Below are positions 52,501 through 60,651 of a stretch of 64,000 nt of DNA, in pieces. Each line of letters opens with the position of its first letter. Positions within the stretch are counted from its first letter, which is position 1. The notes beneath the pieces were generated by a model, which was not told the origin of the DNA, made no database searches, and saw nothing but the letters and a program-made list of their open reading frames with translations. The position numbers were made by a program, and so were the translations under genes. The DNA is from Caulobacter sp. Root343 (lineage in GTDB: Bacteria > Pseudomonadota > Alphaproteobacteria > Caulobacterales > Caulobacteraceae), in NCBI RefSeq assembly GCF_001425745.1, contig NZ_LMDF01000006.1:290494-354493 (forward strand), written 5' to 3'.

Positions 52501-52844
52501 TCAAGATGGACGGCTTCCCCGAGTTCCGCGGCACCGCCAGCTTCACCTGGCGCTACAACGGCTGGGGCGCCGGCGCCTTCGTCAACTATGTCGGCGAGGT
52601 CTACGACACCGGCCCGGCCCAGGTGGCCGGCCAGTACTTCCCGGTCAAGGCCTGGACCACGGTCAATCTCTACGCCCAGTACGCGTTCAAGGACGGTCGG
52701 TTCGACGGCTCCACCGTCCGGGTCGGCGTCCGCAATGTCGGCGACAAGGATCCGCCGATCGCGTCCTCGAACTTCGGCTATCTGGGCGCCCTGCACAACG
52801 CCACCGGCCGCTACTGGTACATGAACCTGAGCAAGCGGTTCTAA
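49563..52844 (+). CDS. TonB-dependent receptor with STN signalling domain
   Basis: A 1093-residue outer-membrane receptor. The signal peptide ends near ALAQ (residue 30). Residues about 32-105 form the STN domain (HTFNIPAGDAVSALQTFAKQSGKQVLFPFEAASGKRTPAVTGDVADADALARLAKAAGLVV), which contacts FecR in the periplasm. The TonB box lies near 133-141 (EETVVVVGS-like), the plug at about 145-255, then the barrel, ending RYWYMNLSKRF with C-terminal phenylalanine. The gene lies 119 bases after fecR. The STN domain makes this a signal-transducing receptor, with the transport substrate acting as the inducer. Substrate unknown; the neighbouring peptidase gene suggests peptides as one option. Confidence 0.93.
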   Translation: MSIDTRRRTVRGFLMASAAVLVLAGPALAQGARHTFNIPAGDAVSALQTFAKQSGKQVLFPFEAASGKRTPAVTGDVADADALARLAKAAGLVVAADDGKTITLRSAPAEVSASPLPQSSSVGARATEEEAQVVETVVVVGSQIEGARTTEALPVTVVGENDIIATGAVSGDELFRSIPQAGDVQFQEARTTGNLNDARGDVASLNLRSLGTGNTLALLNGRRAVLAPGSQTENLVPVQTVNTNSFPVAGIKRVEVLRDGAAAIYGTDAVAGVVNTVLDTRFRGLRIEAQYGGSEGTSYREGSVNLKAGTRLEDGTRLTFFGSYTSRSRLMATERDYAASEDHRAQVANTPWVDNTTFDSRATASPWGSFTVIPSTTTVRQGTTALTTSGVFHVEPVGNTAAGCSSTVLTGNLCLKSGTITGAADRALRYDENPDRTLKGGVERTNLFSTVEHEIGKLTAYGEAGYYHALFTGSREQSAPLSTAPISIAANAYWNPFGPTTSPNRLAGLTGVPTTGLAMNITTYRPVDTGPRTYTVTDDSYRLLGGLKGAWNGWKWDSAMLYSAARTKDMTHDAISNTLFQQAVNRTDVTAYNPFNGGSLGDYSVGDATPNDRATINAFLINVYRISKTSLALADFKVSKKDLFTLPGGDVGFAAGVEWRRETYKDDRDDRLDGKIKYTNSVTGVTYGTDVMGASGAPDISGRRSVTSAFFELAVPIISPEMNIPFVEEISLQIAARDEDYSDFGNVLKPKGAIYWKVGQGLAIRGSVSQSFRAPNLPQFYSDGSTVSNTRTDYAACRINTPTVTTCPSGSTIEVRSGNKNLRPEEADNATVGFVYQPTFIPRQFGALTLTTDFWSIREKNIIGILGGGNQIAYDWLLRQGGSSNPNVVRDAPVGTAIVGNIAYIQDTYQNLQPRMVQGVDFSLDYDLDDTAWGDFGLNVNVAKLLKYDQSPSPIESLLQQAVAAGSLPGVTIASAGNQIKMDGFPEFRGTASFTWRYNGWGAGAFVNYVGEVYDTGPAQVAGQYFPVKAWTTVNLYAQYAFKDGRFDGSTVRVGVRNVGDKDPPIASSNFGYLGALHNATGRYWYMNLSKRF

Positions 52845-52935
52845 GCCCACCCCTCTCGCGCCCCGATCCGGGGCCGAGGCGATCGCGCCACGGGGGACAA
52901 TCCTCCCACCGAACGTCCCCCAAACGCGCGATCAT

Positions 52936-52973
52936 TCGCCGCCGGAGCTGCCCCTCCGGCGGCGATATTCGTT
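52936..52973 (+). terminator. Terminator after the STN receptor
   Basis: TCGCCGCCGGAG (52936-52947) pairs perfectly with CTCCGGCGGCGA (52954-52965) around a six-base loop, followed by TATTCGTTC. It lies 91 bases after the stop. Confidence 0.8.
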
Positions 52974-52982
52974 CAACGGCCC

Positions 52983-53079
52983 TGTCATCCCGGCCGTAGC
53001 GCAGCGAAGAGCCGGGACCGCAACAAGCGCGGAGTTTCCGGCGGTCCCGGATCGGCCCTACGGGCCGTCCGGGATGACA
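52983..53079. repeat. About 100-bp palindromic intergenic repeat, copy 3 of 3
   Basis: Begins TGTCATCCCGG and ends CCGGGATGACA. The inner inverted pair is as in the other copies, but the GCGCTGCGCGC middle of copies 1 and 2 is replaced by CCCTACGGGCC, a compensated hairpin. It lies between the convergent receptor and peptidase genes. Confidence 0.9.
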
Positions 53080-53091
53080 GGAACGGTTGGG

Positions 53092-55848
53092 TTATTTGCG
53101 GGCCGAAACCGCCGGCCCGTACAGCATCCCGTTGAACAGGAACTTGAACGTGCCCCACGACTGGGCGCGCTGGGTGATCTCGGGGCCGAAGGCGAAGACC
53201 TTGCCCTTGCCGATGTCGATGTCGAGCATGGCCGTCGAGCCCTTCAGCCTGTCCTGGCCGACCGCCCAGCCGCTGCGCAGCGGCTTGTCGCTGTCGAACC
53301 ACGAGACCCGCGCCACGCCCTTGGCCTCGGCCTTCAAGGTGAAGGTCGGGCTGCGGTCGAAGAAGACGTCGACCTGGTCCGAAGCCCCGTAGGCCAGTGG
53401 CTGTTTGGGATCGACCTTGGCCCGCAGCACCGAGCCTGGGATGTAGAGCTCGCGGGTCGTCAGCGCCTTCAGCTGGCCGTTCTCGAGCTTGGCGGTGGCC
53501 ACCTCGACCGGTGCGCCGAGCGCCATGGCCAGGCGGGTCGAGGCGCCGATCGCCACCACCGTGCCGCCGCCCTTCACGAAGTCGGCGATCTGGGGCAGCG
53601 TCTTGTCGTCAGTCACCCGGCCCAGCCAGGCCCGGTACTCGGCCGGGATGTCCTCGGGCTTGGGCTGGGTCGCGGGACGGCCGGCCTTGAACGGCCCGTC
53701 GGCCGGGGCGGGAACCACACCGTCCGGGAACACCAGCACGTCGAAGTCCTTGGCGATGTCGCCGGCGTCCAGGCGCTGGGGATAGATCACCTGGAACGGG
53801 GCCTCGAACTTCTCCAGCATCCAGCGGTTCCAGCCCGAGGGCATCGAGCCGCCATAGACGTCGACCAGCCCGATGCGGACCGGCTTCAGGGCGATGGTCG
53901 CGCCCGACGGCTTGCCGCCGACGGCCCAAGCGTCGACGCCCAGGTCCTTGACGCCCTTGTCGATCACCGCCTTGGCGGCCGGCGAGGCGGGAATCCAGAT
54001 CGCGCCGGGGCCGAAGGCGGTCTTGCCGGCCTTGGCGCCATCCTTGAGCCAATAGACCTTGGCCCCGGCCTTCAGCAGGCGGTTGGTCAGGGTGAAGCTG
54101 GCGTTGGTCTCGTGGCTGACCAGCCAGCCCGCGCCGCTCGAGCCCTTCACCGAACCCGGCGTCACCGCGATCAGGTCGGGCACGCGGGTGGTCGGGGCCT
54201 CGAAGCCGTCCAGGACCCGGTCGAACTTGATCCCCATCTGGTAGGCCAGGGTGTAGCCGGTGACGTCGTACGGCGCCTTGGGCGGGCCGCCCGGATATTC
54301 CAGGTCGTGCGGGTGGTCCTGGGGCTCGAACATGTCCAGCACGTGCGGACGATAGGCCTGCGCCGTGCGCACCACGTAGGAGCCGGCCGGATAGGTCTTG
54401 CCGCCGATCGCGAAGGGCCTGGTCGCCTTGTCCACGTCGACGCCGGTCTTGATCAGGGCGTTGAGGAAGGCCGTCACGGTCGGCATGTCGGCCTGGTCGG
54501 ACGGGATGACATAGGCGCGCGCGTCACGCGCCTCCGGCGTCTGCAGCACCGACTTGTAGAGGCCGGGATCGATCGCCGCGCCGTATGGCCCCGGTTTGCC
54601 CTTGCCGGCGGCGGCCAGTTCCTCGACCCGGGTCGGGGTGATGGTCCAGCTGTCGCGCGAGCCGCGCTTGATGCCGTTGTCGCCCATCTTCCAGATGTTG
54701 AACAGCAGGCGCTCCCTGTTGCGGGACGCGTAGTCCAGCACCGCCATGTTCATCGTCCACTGGTAGTCCAGCGAGTCCTGCAGGCGCCATTCGCGCGGCG
54801 CGATGGGGGCAGGACGGTCGTTGCCCGGCAGTTGCAGCTCCGGCACCAGGTTGACCGTGGTCGGGGTCGGGCCGCCGATGATCTCGGTCAAGAGGCCGAT
54901 CGAATTGTGGAAATAGGCGACCGATCGCTCCATGCCGTTGTGCCAGGTCGAGTAGGGGGCGGCGCTGCGGGCGCCCGAGCCCGGCTTGTCCTCGGCCACC
55001 AGGCGGCTGTGCATGGCCATGCCCACCTCCTGGAGTTCGGTCATGACCAGTGGGTCGTAGTTGAAGTTGAACGGGTCGCGGAACGGCGGGACGAACACCA
55101 CCATGCCGTTGGGGCCGGTCTGGTGCTGGTTGTAGATGATCTGCGGGTACCACTCGCGGAACAGCTGCCGGTTGACGTTGGTCGTCTCGGCCATGGCCGA
55201 CATGAAGCTGTCGCGGTTGTTATCGTGGCCGATGTACTTGTGGTACAGGCGCGGCAGCGAGCCGAACTCGCGTGTCTTCGGATCCTGGTTGCGCATGTAC
55301 CAGTCCGAGATCATCTCCATCCCGTCCGGATTGTCCTGGCCGAACAGGATGATGCAGTCGTCCAGCAGGCGCAGCGTCTCGGGATCGTTCTGGGTCAGCA
55401 TCCGGTAGAGCACCTGGATCTGGCCCTGCGAGGTGATCGTCTCGCTGGCGTGCAGGCCGGCGTCGATCCAGACCACGGCCTTGCCCTGGGCGGCCAGCTT
55501 GCGAGCCTCGTCCTCCTTGACGCCCTCGGCCTTGGCCAGCTTGCGGGCGATGGCCTTGTAGTCGTCCAGCTTGGCCAGGTTGGCGGGCGAGGAGACGATC
55601 GCCACCCACATGGTGCGGCCTTCCTCGGTTTTGCCGATGTCGACCAGCTTCATGCGGTCGGACTGGCCGGCCAAGGTCTTCAGATAGGCCTCGTAGGCGG
55701 TGTAGTCGGCCAGGAAGTAGTCGCTGCCGATCGGCTGGGCGAAGGCCTTGTCCGGGGGCGTGACGTCGGCGGCGATCGCCGAACCCATGGCCCCGAAAGC
55801 CAGCACCACGCCGAGGGCCGCCCCGGCCATCGCTGAACCACGCGTCAT
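53092..55848 (-). CDS. Exported M14 family zinc metallopeptidase
   Basis: A 918-residue protein with a signal peptide (to about residue 27, MGSAIAA). The M14 carboxypeptidase fold is shown by the zinc ligands H133 and E136 in GLHASETIT, H242 in YNQHQTGPNG, and a probable catalytic E322 in LLTEIIGG. RNQDPKTRE and NVNRQLFREWYPQ fall in the usual substrate-binding stretch. The long C-terminal part (about 450-918) is a beta-rich region of the type seen in large exported members of this family. It would remove C-terminal residues from peptides in the periplasm. The gene is convergent with the STN receptor. Confidence 0.85.
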   Translation of the reverse strand: MTRGSAMAGAALGVVLAFGAMGSAIAADVTPPDKAFAQPIGSDYFLADYTAYEAYLKTLAGQSDRMKLVDIGKTEEGRTMWVAIVSSPANLAKLDDYKAIARKLAKAEGVKEDEARKLAAQGKAVVWIDAGLHASETITSQGQIQVLYRMLTQNDPETLRLLDDCIILFGQDNPDGMEMISDWYMRNQDPKTREFGSLPRLYHKYIGHDNNRDSFMSAMAETTNVNRQLFREWYPQIIYNQHQTGPNGMVVFVPPFRDPFNFNYDPLVMTELQEVGMAMHSRLVAEDKPGSGARSAAPYSTWHNGMERSVAYFHNSIGLLTEIIGGPTPTTVNLVPELQLPGNDRPAPIAPREWRLQDSLDYQWTMNMAVLDYASRNRERLLFNIWKMGDNGIKRGSRDSWTITPTRVEELAAAGKGKPGPYGAAIDPGLYKSVLQTPEARDARAYVIPSDQADMPTVTAFLNALIKTGVDVDKATRPFAIGGKTYPAGSYVVRTAQAYRPHVLDMFEPQDHPHDLEYPGGPPKAPYDVTGYTLAYQMGIKFDRVLDGFEAPTTRVPDLIAVTPGSVKGSSGAGWLVSHETNASFTLTNRLLKAGAKVYWLKDGAKAGKTAFGPGAIWIPASPAAKAVIDKGVKDLGVDAWAVGGKPSGATIALKPVRIGLVDVYGGSMPSGWNRWMLEKFEAPFQVIYPQRLDAGDIAKDFDVLVFPDGVVPAPADGPFKAGRPATQPKPEDIPAEYRAWLGRVTDDKTLPQIADFVKGGGTVVAIGASTRLAMALGAPVEVATAKLENGQLKALTTRELYIPGSVLRAKVDPKQPLAYGASDQVDVFFDRSPTFTLKAEAKGVARVSWFDSDKPLRSGWAVGQDRLKGSTAMLDIDIGKGKVFAFGPEITQRAQSWGTFKFLFNGMLYGPAVSARK

Positions 55849-55971
55849 CGTTCTACCCCGTAAGCCCTGGCGAGATCCGCCTTTCTAGACCGACGAAGCT
55901 GGAGGGGATTTCCGCCGTCGGAGCAACGGCGTCGCCAGCCCATTTTTTCGGGGCGAAAGGTTTTGGGCAAA

Positions 55972-56001
55972 AGGAAAGGGGCCGTCCTCACGGACGGCCC
56001 C
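55972..56001 (-). terminator. Terminator after the third TonB receptor
   Basis: On the minus strand, GGGGCCGTCC pairs perfectly with GGACGGCCCC around GTGA, and TTTCCTTTTGCC follows. It lies about 50 bases after the receptor stop. Confidence 0.82.
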
Positions 56002-56053
56002 TCCATCTCATCGGGTCATACTCACGCGACCCGTACGCGAGATAGCTCGTGAC

Positions 56054-58858
56054 CTAGTACTTCAGGCGGACACCCACCCGGAAGTAGCGGCCGACCGCGC
56101 CCGACTGCGAGTAGGTCGGGTTCCAGTTCACCGCGGCGTAGTTGGCCGGGTTGAACATCGGGCCGGCGTCGAACAGGTTCAGCACGTCGGCATAGACCGT
56201 CGTGTGATCGCTGACGTCGTAGGCGCCGGTCAGGTCGAAGTCGTAGAAGTCCTTCGTGTGGCACTTGAAGCCGTCCGTGCCGTAGAGGCAGGACTGGTCG
56301 CCGGCGTAGCTCTCGTCGATCGACCGCAGGCCGCTGACATAGTTCAGCGTGCCGGTGACCGAAACAGGGCCGCGCGTGAAGGTGTTGCCCCACGAGGCGC
56401 GATACTTCGGCGTGCCAGCGCCGGACGACAGCACGTACGGAGCCTGCTTGCCGACGTAGTTATAGGTCGTGCCGCCCTGGGTGTACTTGAAGTCGAACAG
56501 GACGGTGGCTTCCAGGTTGCTGGTCCACTTGATGTCGGCCGGCAGGTAGGCGGTGTTCTGGACGCTGAGGTCCATGCCGCTGGTCCGCAGGGAGTCGGCG
56601 TTGATGTACGGCGACGCCACCGACAGGATGCGGGGCAGGGCGCCCGGAGCGTCCGGATCCGGCAGATCCGGGGTCACCACATAGCCGGCCGGGATGGCTT
56701 CGCCGGCGTAGTAGGCGGCGATGGCGTCACCCGCGCTGGCCTGCGCGATCACGTCGTTCTTCTTGATGTGATAGTAGTCCAGCGAGACGCTGAAGGTGCG
56801 GGTCGGAGCCCAGACGGCGCCCAGCGTGTAGCTGGTCGACTTCTCGGGCTTCAGGTCCGGATTGGCCGCGGTGATGCTCGAGAGCGAGTAGGTCTTGGTG
56901 TACTCGCTGCCGCCGTGCGCCGCGACGAAGTCCGGGTAGTTCGTGAACGAGAAGTTCGTGAAGCCCTGGCTGGCCGAGTTGCCCGACTCCGAGAACGACG
57001 GCGCGCGGAAGCCCTTCGAGACGGTGGCGCGCAGGGCGACCGTCTTGATGGGCGTGAACTTGACGCCGATCTTCGGGGAGAAGTTGCCGCCGAAGTCCGA
57101 ATAGTGGTCGTAGCGACCCGAAACGTTGACCTCGACATTGTTCAGCACCGGCATGCCCAACTCGGCGAAGGCCGAGGCGACCGTGCGGTTGCCGATGGTG
57201 CGGGCGTTGCCCAGGCCTTGCGCGTCGTTGACCGGGTTCAGGGCCGGGTCGTTGACGGCCTCGTAGCGGAACTCGCCGCCCAGACCCAGCTGGGCGGGGC
57301 CGCCCGGCAGGTTGAACACTTCGCGCGAGGCGACGAAGTTGATCGAGTCCAGGTCGCTGGTCGAGGTCTTGGTCAGGGCCGGGGCGAGGGCGTCGCGCAC
57401 CGCCTGGCTGTTCTTCGACGGATCGAGGAAGTTGTACGTGCCGTTCTTCACCGCGCCGAGCAGGGCGTTGTAGCTGACGAAGCCGTTGACTTCGCTCTCC
57501 AGCCAGCCGTGCGCCAGGACGAGGTTGGCGTGGTAGTCCCAGCCCTTGGCCGAGCCTTCGACGCCGCCGACCATGCGGGCCATGCGGTTGGTGTAGGTCG
57601 AGCCGGTGGCCAGGTCGCTGAAGCGATAGCGGATCAGCGCGTCATAGCCTTCGGCCGCGAACGGGTTGTTCGGGTTCAGCGCGCCGGTCGGCAGCAGGGC
57701 CGGCAGGACGATGTTCGACAGGTTGTGCGGGGTCGAGGACGACATGCCCGGCGGGGTGCCGGTCACCGAGGTCTTCGACTGCATGAAGCTGGTGCTGAGA
57801 TAGGCCTGGAAGTTGTCGTTCGGCTTGATCGTGAAGCGGCCGTAGACGCCCACGCGCTCCTGCTTGGGCTGGACGTCGCCGAAGGTGGCGATGTTCTGGG
57901 CGCAGTACGCACCGCCGGCCGAGGTGGTCAGCGGGGCGTCGGCGCCGCAGGTGCGCAGCGGCTGCCACAGGGCGCCGGCCAAGGCCTGGCCGGTCGAGAT
58001 GTCGCCCGGCGTGCCCATGGTGGCGCGTTTGACCTGACCGTAGAAGGTGCTGCCGCCGGCGCCGGGGTTGTCGTTCGTGCCGCCCGGGATCGAGCTCAGG
58101 TCGAACGTGTTGTACGGGAAGCCGCGCTGGTCGATGCGGATGCGCTTGTCCAGCTGGTACTCGACGTCGAGATAGACATTGTACTTGTCGGTATCCAGGT
58201 CGCCGTGGCCGATCTCGCCGTTGAAGCGATACTGGTCGCCGCCGCCGTGCTGGGACGTGCCGACCGACAGGTCAGCGCCCATGCCCTGGAAGTTCGACTT
58301 CATGATGATGTTGACCACGCCGCCGATGGCGTCGGCGCCGTACAGCGACGAGGCGCCGTCCTTCAGGGTCTCGATGCGCTCGACCGCGTTGAACGGGATC
58401 GAGTTCAGGTCGACGAACGAGCGCTGGCCGTCGTCGGCCAGCGGGTAGCTGGCGTTGCGCAGGCCGTCGATCATCACCAGGGTCGAGTTGACCGTCAGGC
58501 CGCGCAGCGCGACGCCGGTCGAGCCGGCGGCGAAGCCGTTGCCGAAGGCGGCCGGGACCGAGCCGGAGTTGTCGGCCGACAGGCTGCGGATGGCGTCGGC
58601 CACCGTGGTGATGCCCTGAGCCTTCAGCTGCTCGTTGGTCTGGACGGTGACCGGCGAGGGCGTGGCGGTGTCGGTGCGGCGCAGCAGCGAGCCGGTGACG
58701 ACGACGGCCTCGACCTCGTTGTTCTGAGCCGTCGGCTGAGCGGCGGGAGCGCCTGGTGTGGTGGTGGTTTGAGCATTCGCGGCGAAGCCGGCCAGCGTGG
58801 CCACGCCCGCGATCATCGTGGTCGTGAGCAGACGACCCCGGCTAATCTTGTACTTCAT
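56054..58858 (-). CDS. TonB-dependent receptor (polysaccharide/uronate locus)
   Basis: A 934-residue outer-membrane receptor with a signal peptide (to about residue 29, FAANAQ), TonB box VEAVVVTGS near 49-57, plug (TVADAIRSLSADNSGS to about 190, including VMIDGLRNASYPLADDGQRSFVDLNSIP) and a barrel ending RYFRVGVRLKY. There is no STN domain. The gene is preceded by a 419-base gap that contains an ACCA-N3-TGGT palindrome (58971-58986), a motif also found ahead of the GH105 and alginate-lyase genes. On this basis it is probably the importer of the oligosaccharides those enzymes handle. Confidence 0.9.
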   Translation of the reverse strand: MKYKISRGRLLTTTMIAGVATLAGFAANAQTTTTPGAPAAQPTAQNNEVEAVVVTGSLLRRTDTATPSPVTVQTNEQLKAQGITTVADAIRSLSADNSGSVPAAFGNGFAAGSTGVALRGLTVNSTLVMIDGLRNASYPLADDGQRSFVDLNSIPFNAVERIETLKDGASSLYGADAIGGVVNIIMKSNFQGMGADLSVGTSQHGGGDQYRFNGEIGHGDLDTDKYNVYLDVEYQLDKRIRIDQRGFPYNTFDLSSIPGGTNDNPGAGGSTFYGQVKRATMGTPGDISTGQALAGALWQPLRTCGADAPLTTSAGGAYCAQNIATFGDVQPKQERVGVYGRFTIKPNDNFQAYLSTSFMQSKTSVTGTPPGMSSSTPHNLSNIVLPALLPTGALNPNNPFAAEGYDALIRYRFSDLATGSTYTNRMARMVGGVEGSAKGWDYHANLVLAHGWLESEVNGFVSYNALLGAVKNGTYNFLDPSKNSQAVRDALAPALTKTSTSDLDSINFVASREVFNLPGGPAQLGLGGEFRYEAVNDPALNPVNDAQGLGNARTIGNRTVASAFAELGMPVLNNVEVNVSGRYDHYSDFGGNFSPKIGVKFTPIKTVALRATVSKGFRAPSFSESGNSASQGFTNFSFTNYPDFVAAHGGSEYTKTYSLSSITAANPDLKPEKSTSYTLGAVWAPTRTFSVSLDYYHIKKNDVIAQASAGDAIAAYYAGEAIPAGYVVTPDLPDPDAPGALPRILSVASPYINADSLRTSGMDLSVQNTAYLPADIKWTSNLEATVLFDFKYTQGGTTYNYVGKQAPYVLSSGAGTPKYRASWGNTFTRGPVSVTGTLNYVSGLRSIDESYAGDQSCLYGTDGFKCHTKDFYDFDLTGAYDVSDHTTVYADVLNLFDAGPMFNPANYAAVNWNPTYSQSGAVGRYFRVGVRLKY

Positions 58859-58970
58859 GTTCGATCCTTCCGGGCCGCCCTCGTCGGCGCGAACGCCGGC
58901 GTCCTTACAGCCCGATGCGAGATGAGGTTTCCCGCCGCGATCCGGCGGTTATCGGCGGCTTAGGAGCCTT

Positions 58971-58986
58971 GAACCAAAGTGGTCAA
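58971..58986. promoter_or_regulatory. ACCA-N3-TGGT palindrome upstream of TonB receptor
   Basis: TGAACCAAAGTGGTCA: core ACCA AAG TGGT with a right arm TGGTCA. The same core, with TTTGGTCA on the right, lies at 60572-60586. The position, 113 bases ahead of the receptor start, is suitable for an operator. Confidence 0.6.
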
Positions 58987-59237
58987 TCGCACGGTTCGAA
59001 ATGTAATCGAATTGTCGTGAAGCTGTCTCTTTAAGGCAACGCCTTGCGCCAAATGGGGCGTGAATAAGTCAAAGCGGTATCGGCGGCGAAACATAACGGA
59101 AATTTAAGGCGGAGCTTGTGGAACGTAACTGAAATCTCACCGTTCGCGGAACGCTGGATCTGTCGCGCTGCTGCGCGTCAAGATTCGAATAGTTGGTTTT
59201 ACTGAATAACGATGTTCGCGGATGCGAAGGTGCAAGA

Positions 59238-59265
59238 GCGAAAATCCTCTCTCATAGAGAGAGGG
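59238..59265 (-). terminator. Terminator after the GH105 gene
   Basis: On the minus strand CCCTCTCTCTATGAGAGAGGA forms a seven-base stem with a small loop, followed by TTTTCGCTCTT. The same half-palindrome (CCCTCTCTC...GAGAGAGGG) appears twice at 63592-63771, so it may be a fragment of that repeat used as a terminator. Confidence 0.65.
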
Positions 59266-59277
59266 AATCCGAGCTAC

Positions 59278-60438
59278 CTAGAAGCGTCCCCGTGAGACTT
59301 CCGACGCGGCCAGCAGGACGGCGCCGGAGCCGTAGAGCTGGGTGTCGTCGGCTTCGACGTGGTCGGGGGCGTAGCCGACCTGCTGCACCCAGCCGACCTT
59401 GCCGTCCGGCCCCACGGCCTTGGCCAGGGCCGACCAGCCCAGGCGGGCCGAACGCGGATACTTCGGGTCCTTCAGCAGGCCCTGGTTCACGCCCCAGGCC
59501 AGGCCGTAGACGAAGAAGCCCGCGCCGCTGGTCTCGGGCGGGCTGTGCTCGGGCGCCAGCAGGGACACCGGCCAGTAGCCGTCGGGCTTCTGCAGCGTGA
59601 CGAGCTTGGCCGACATCCGCTTGAACAGGGCGACATAGCGCGGCCGGTCGGGGTGGTTGGCCGGCAGGGTCTTCAGGATGTTGACGATCCCCGCATAGAC
59701 CCAGCCGTTGCCGCGGCTCCAGAAGATCTTGCGGCCCTGGTCGTCGCGACGGTCGAAGAAGCGGCTGTCGCGGAAATAGAGGCCGTATTCCTTGTCGAGC
59801 AGATAGTCGGTGGTCGCCCAGAATTCGCGGTCGCCATAGGCGGCGTAGCGCGGATCGCCGGTGATGGCCGACAGGGCCGTCCAGGTCGGCGGGGCCATGA
59901 ATAGGGCGTCGCTCCAGCACCAGCGCGCCTGGCAAGGCTGCTCCTCCGTCCCGTCGATGAAGGTCAGGTCGGCTTTCGGCGGATCGGCCAGGATCGCGTC
60001 GAAGCGGGCCTTGACGGGCGCGATCTGGGCCGGGTCGTGGTCGCGGGCGTTCAGCCAGATCCAGGTCTGGGCGATCGCGTGGTCGTCGGCGTGCAGGGGA
60101 CGCTTGCCCAGGCCCCAGCCTTGCGCGACGCCGTGCGCGCGCATGGCCTGGGCATAGCGGGGATCGCCGGTCCGCTCGGCGAAAGCGGTCAGACCAACAT
60201 AGAAGGCGGCCTGGATCCAGCCGCGCGGATTTTGCGTGCCTTCGCGGCGGGTCCGGACGTAGTCGAACTGGCCGTCCATGTGCCGCAGCTGCCAGTCGGC
60301 GACGGTGCGGCCCAGGGTCAGGGCCGAGGCGGACACATCGACCGTCGCGGCCGGTGGGGCGGAGGGGGGTGGCGCGGCCAGCGCGCCGGCGGCGCTGAAA
60401 GCCAGGCAGGCCAGGGCGGTCGCGAGCTTCACGCGCAT
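59278..60438 (-). CDS. Exported GH105-type unsaturated rhamnogalacturonyl/uronyl hydrolase
   Basis: A 386-residue enzyme from ATG 60438 (GGGGAAG upstream) with a signal peptide (to about 25, FSAAGALA). The (alpha/alpha)6 barrel of GH88/GH105 is shown by HADDHAIAQTWIWL near 140, the tryptophan-rich segment CQARWCWSDALFMAPPTWTALS and FWSRGNGWVYAGIVNILKTLP. These enzymes remove the 4,5-unsaturated uronic acid left at the end of oligosaccharides by polysaccharide lyases. The gene is divergent from the alginate-lyase-family gene, with a shared palindrome between them. The frame is open for another 390 codons upstream, but that part is antisense to the lyase gene. Confidence 0.87.
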   Translation of the reverse strand: MRVKLATALACLAFSAAGALAAPPPSAPPAATVDVSASALTLGRTVADWQLRHMDGQFDYVRTRREGTQNPRGWIQAAFYVGLTAFAERTGDPRYAQAMRAHGVAQGWGLGKRPLHADDHAIAQTWIWLNARDHDPAQIAPVKARFDAILADPPKADLTFIDGTEEQPCQARWCWSDALFMAPPTWTALSAITGDPRYAAYGDREFWATTDYLLDKEYGLYFRDSRFFDRRDDQGRKIFWSRGNGWVYAGIVNILKTLPANHPDRPRYVALFKRMSAKLVTLQKPDGYWPVSLLAPEHSPPETSGAGFFVYGLAWGVNQGLLKDPKYPRSARLGWSALAKAVGPDGKVGWVQQVGYAPDHVEADDTQLYGSGAVLLAASEVSRGRF

Positions 60439-60571
60439 GGTGGTCTTCCCCTCGTGTTCGTCCCGGGCGCCTCTGCGGGCGCTTGGTTTCGGCGGCGCCA
60501 GGTTGGCGACGGTCCTCGAAGGTCGTCTTACCGATCTTGCCCGCGCCAGGCAAACTTCCGCGCAAGATAGA

Positions 60572-60586
60572 TGACCAATTTGGTCA
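60572..60586. promoter_or_regulatory. TGACCAA-T-TTGGTCA palindrome between GH105 and lyase genes
   Basis: TGACCAATTTGGTCA is a perfect 15-base palindrome. It lies 134 bases before the GH105 start and 66 bases before the lyase start, in the divergent region. Its core ACCA-N3-TGGT recurs at 58971-58986, upstream of the TonB receptor. A common regulator is likely. The size and symmetry fit a GntR, LacI or IclR-type dimer. Confidence 0.7.
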
Positions 60587-60651
60587 GGCCAATCCTTGCG
60601 TGATGTCGAGACCGCGCTAAGGTGGCGCGCCTCCGTTCGCAGGAAGACCCG

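Larger units (their letters stand above)
58859..59277. other. 419-base regulatory gap upstream of third TonB receptor
   Basis: The stretch between the receptor start and the GH105 stop (both genes on the minus strand) is poorer in GC than its surroundings and has no frame of coding quality. It contains the palindrome at 58971-58986, several short AT-rich runs (TTTAAGGC near 59031, AAATTTAAGG near 59099), and the terminator of the GH105 gene at 59238-59265. The receptor promoter must lie here. Confidence 0.6.
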
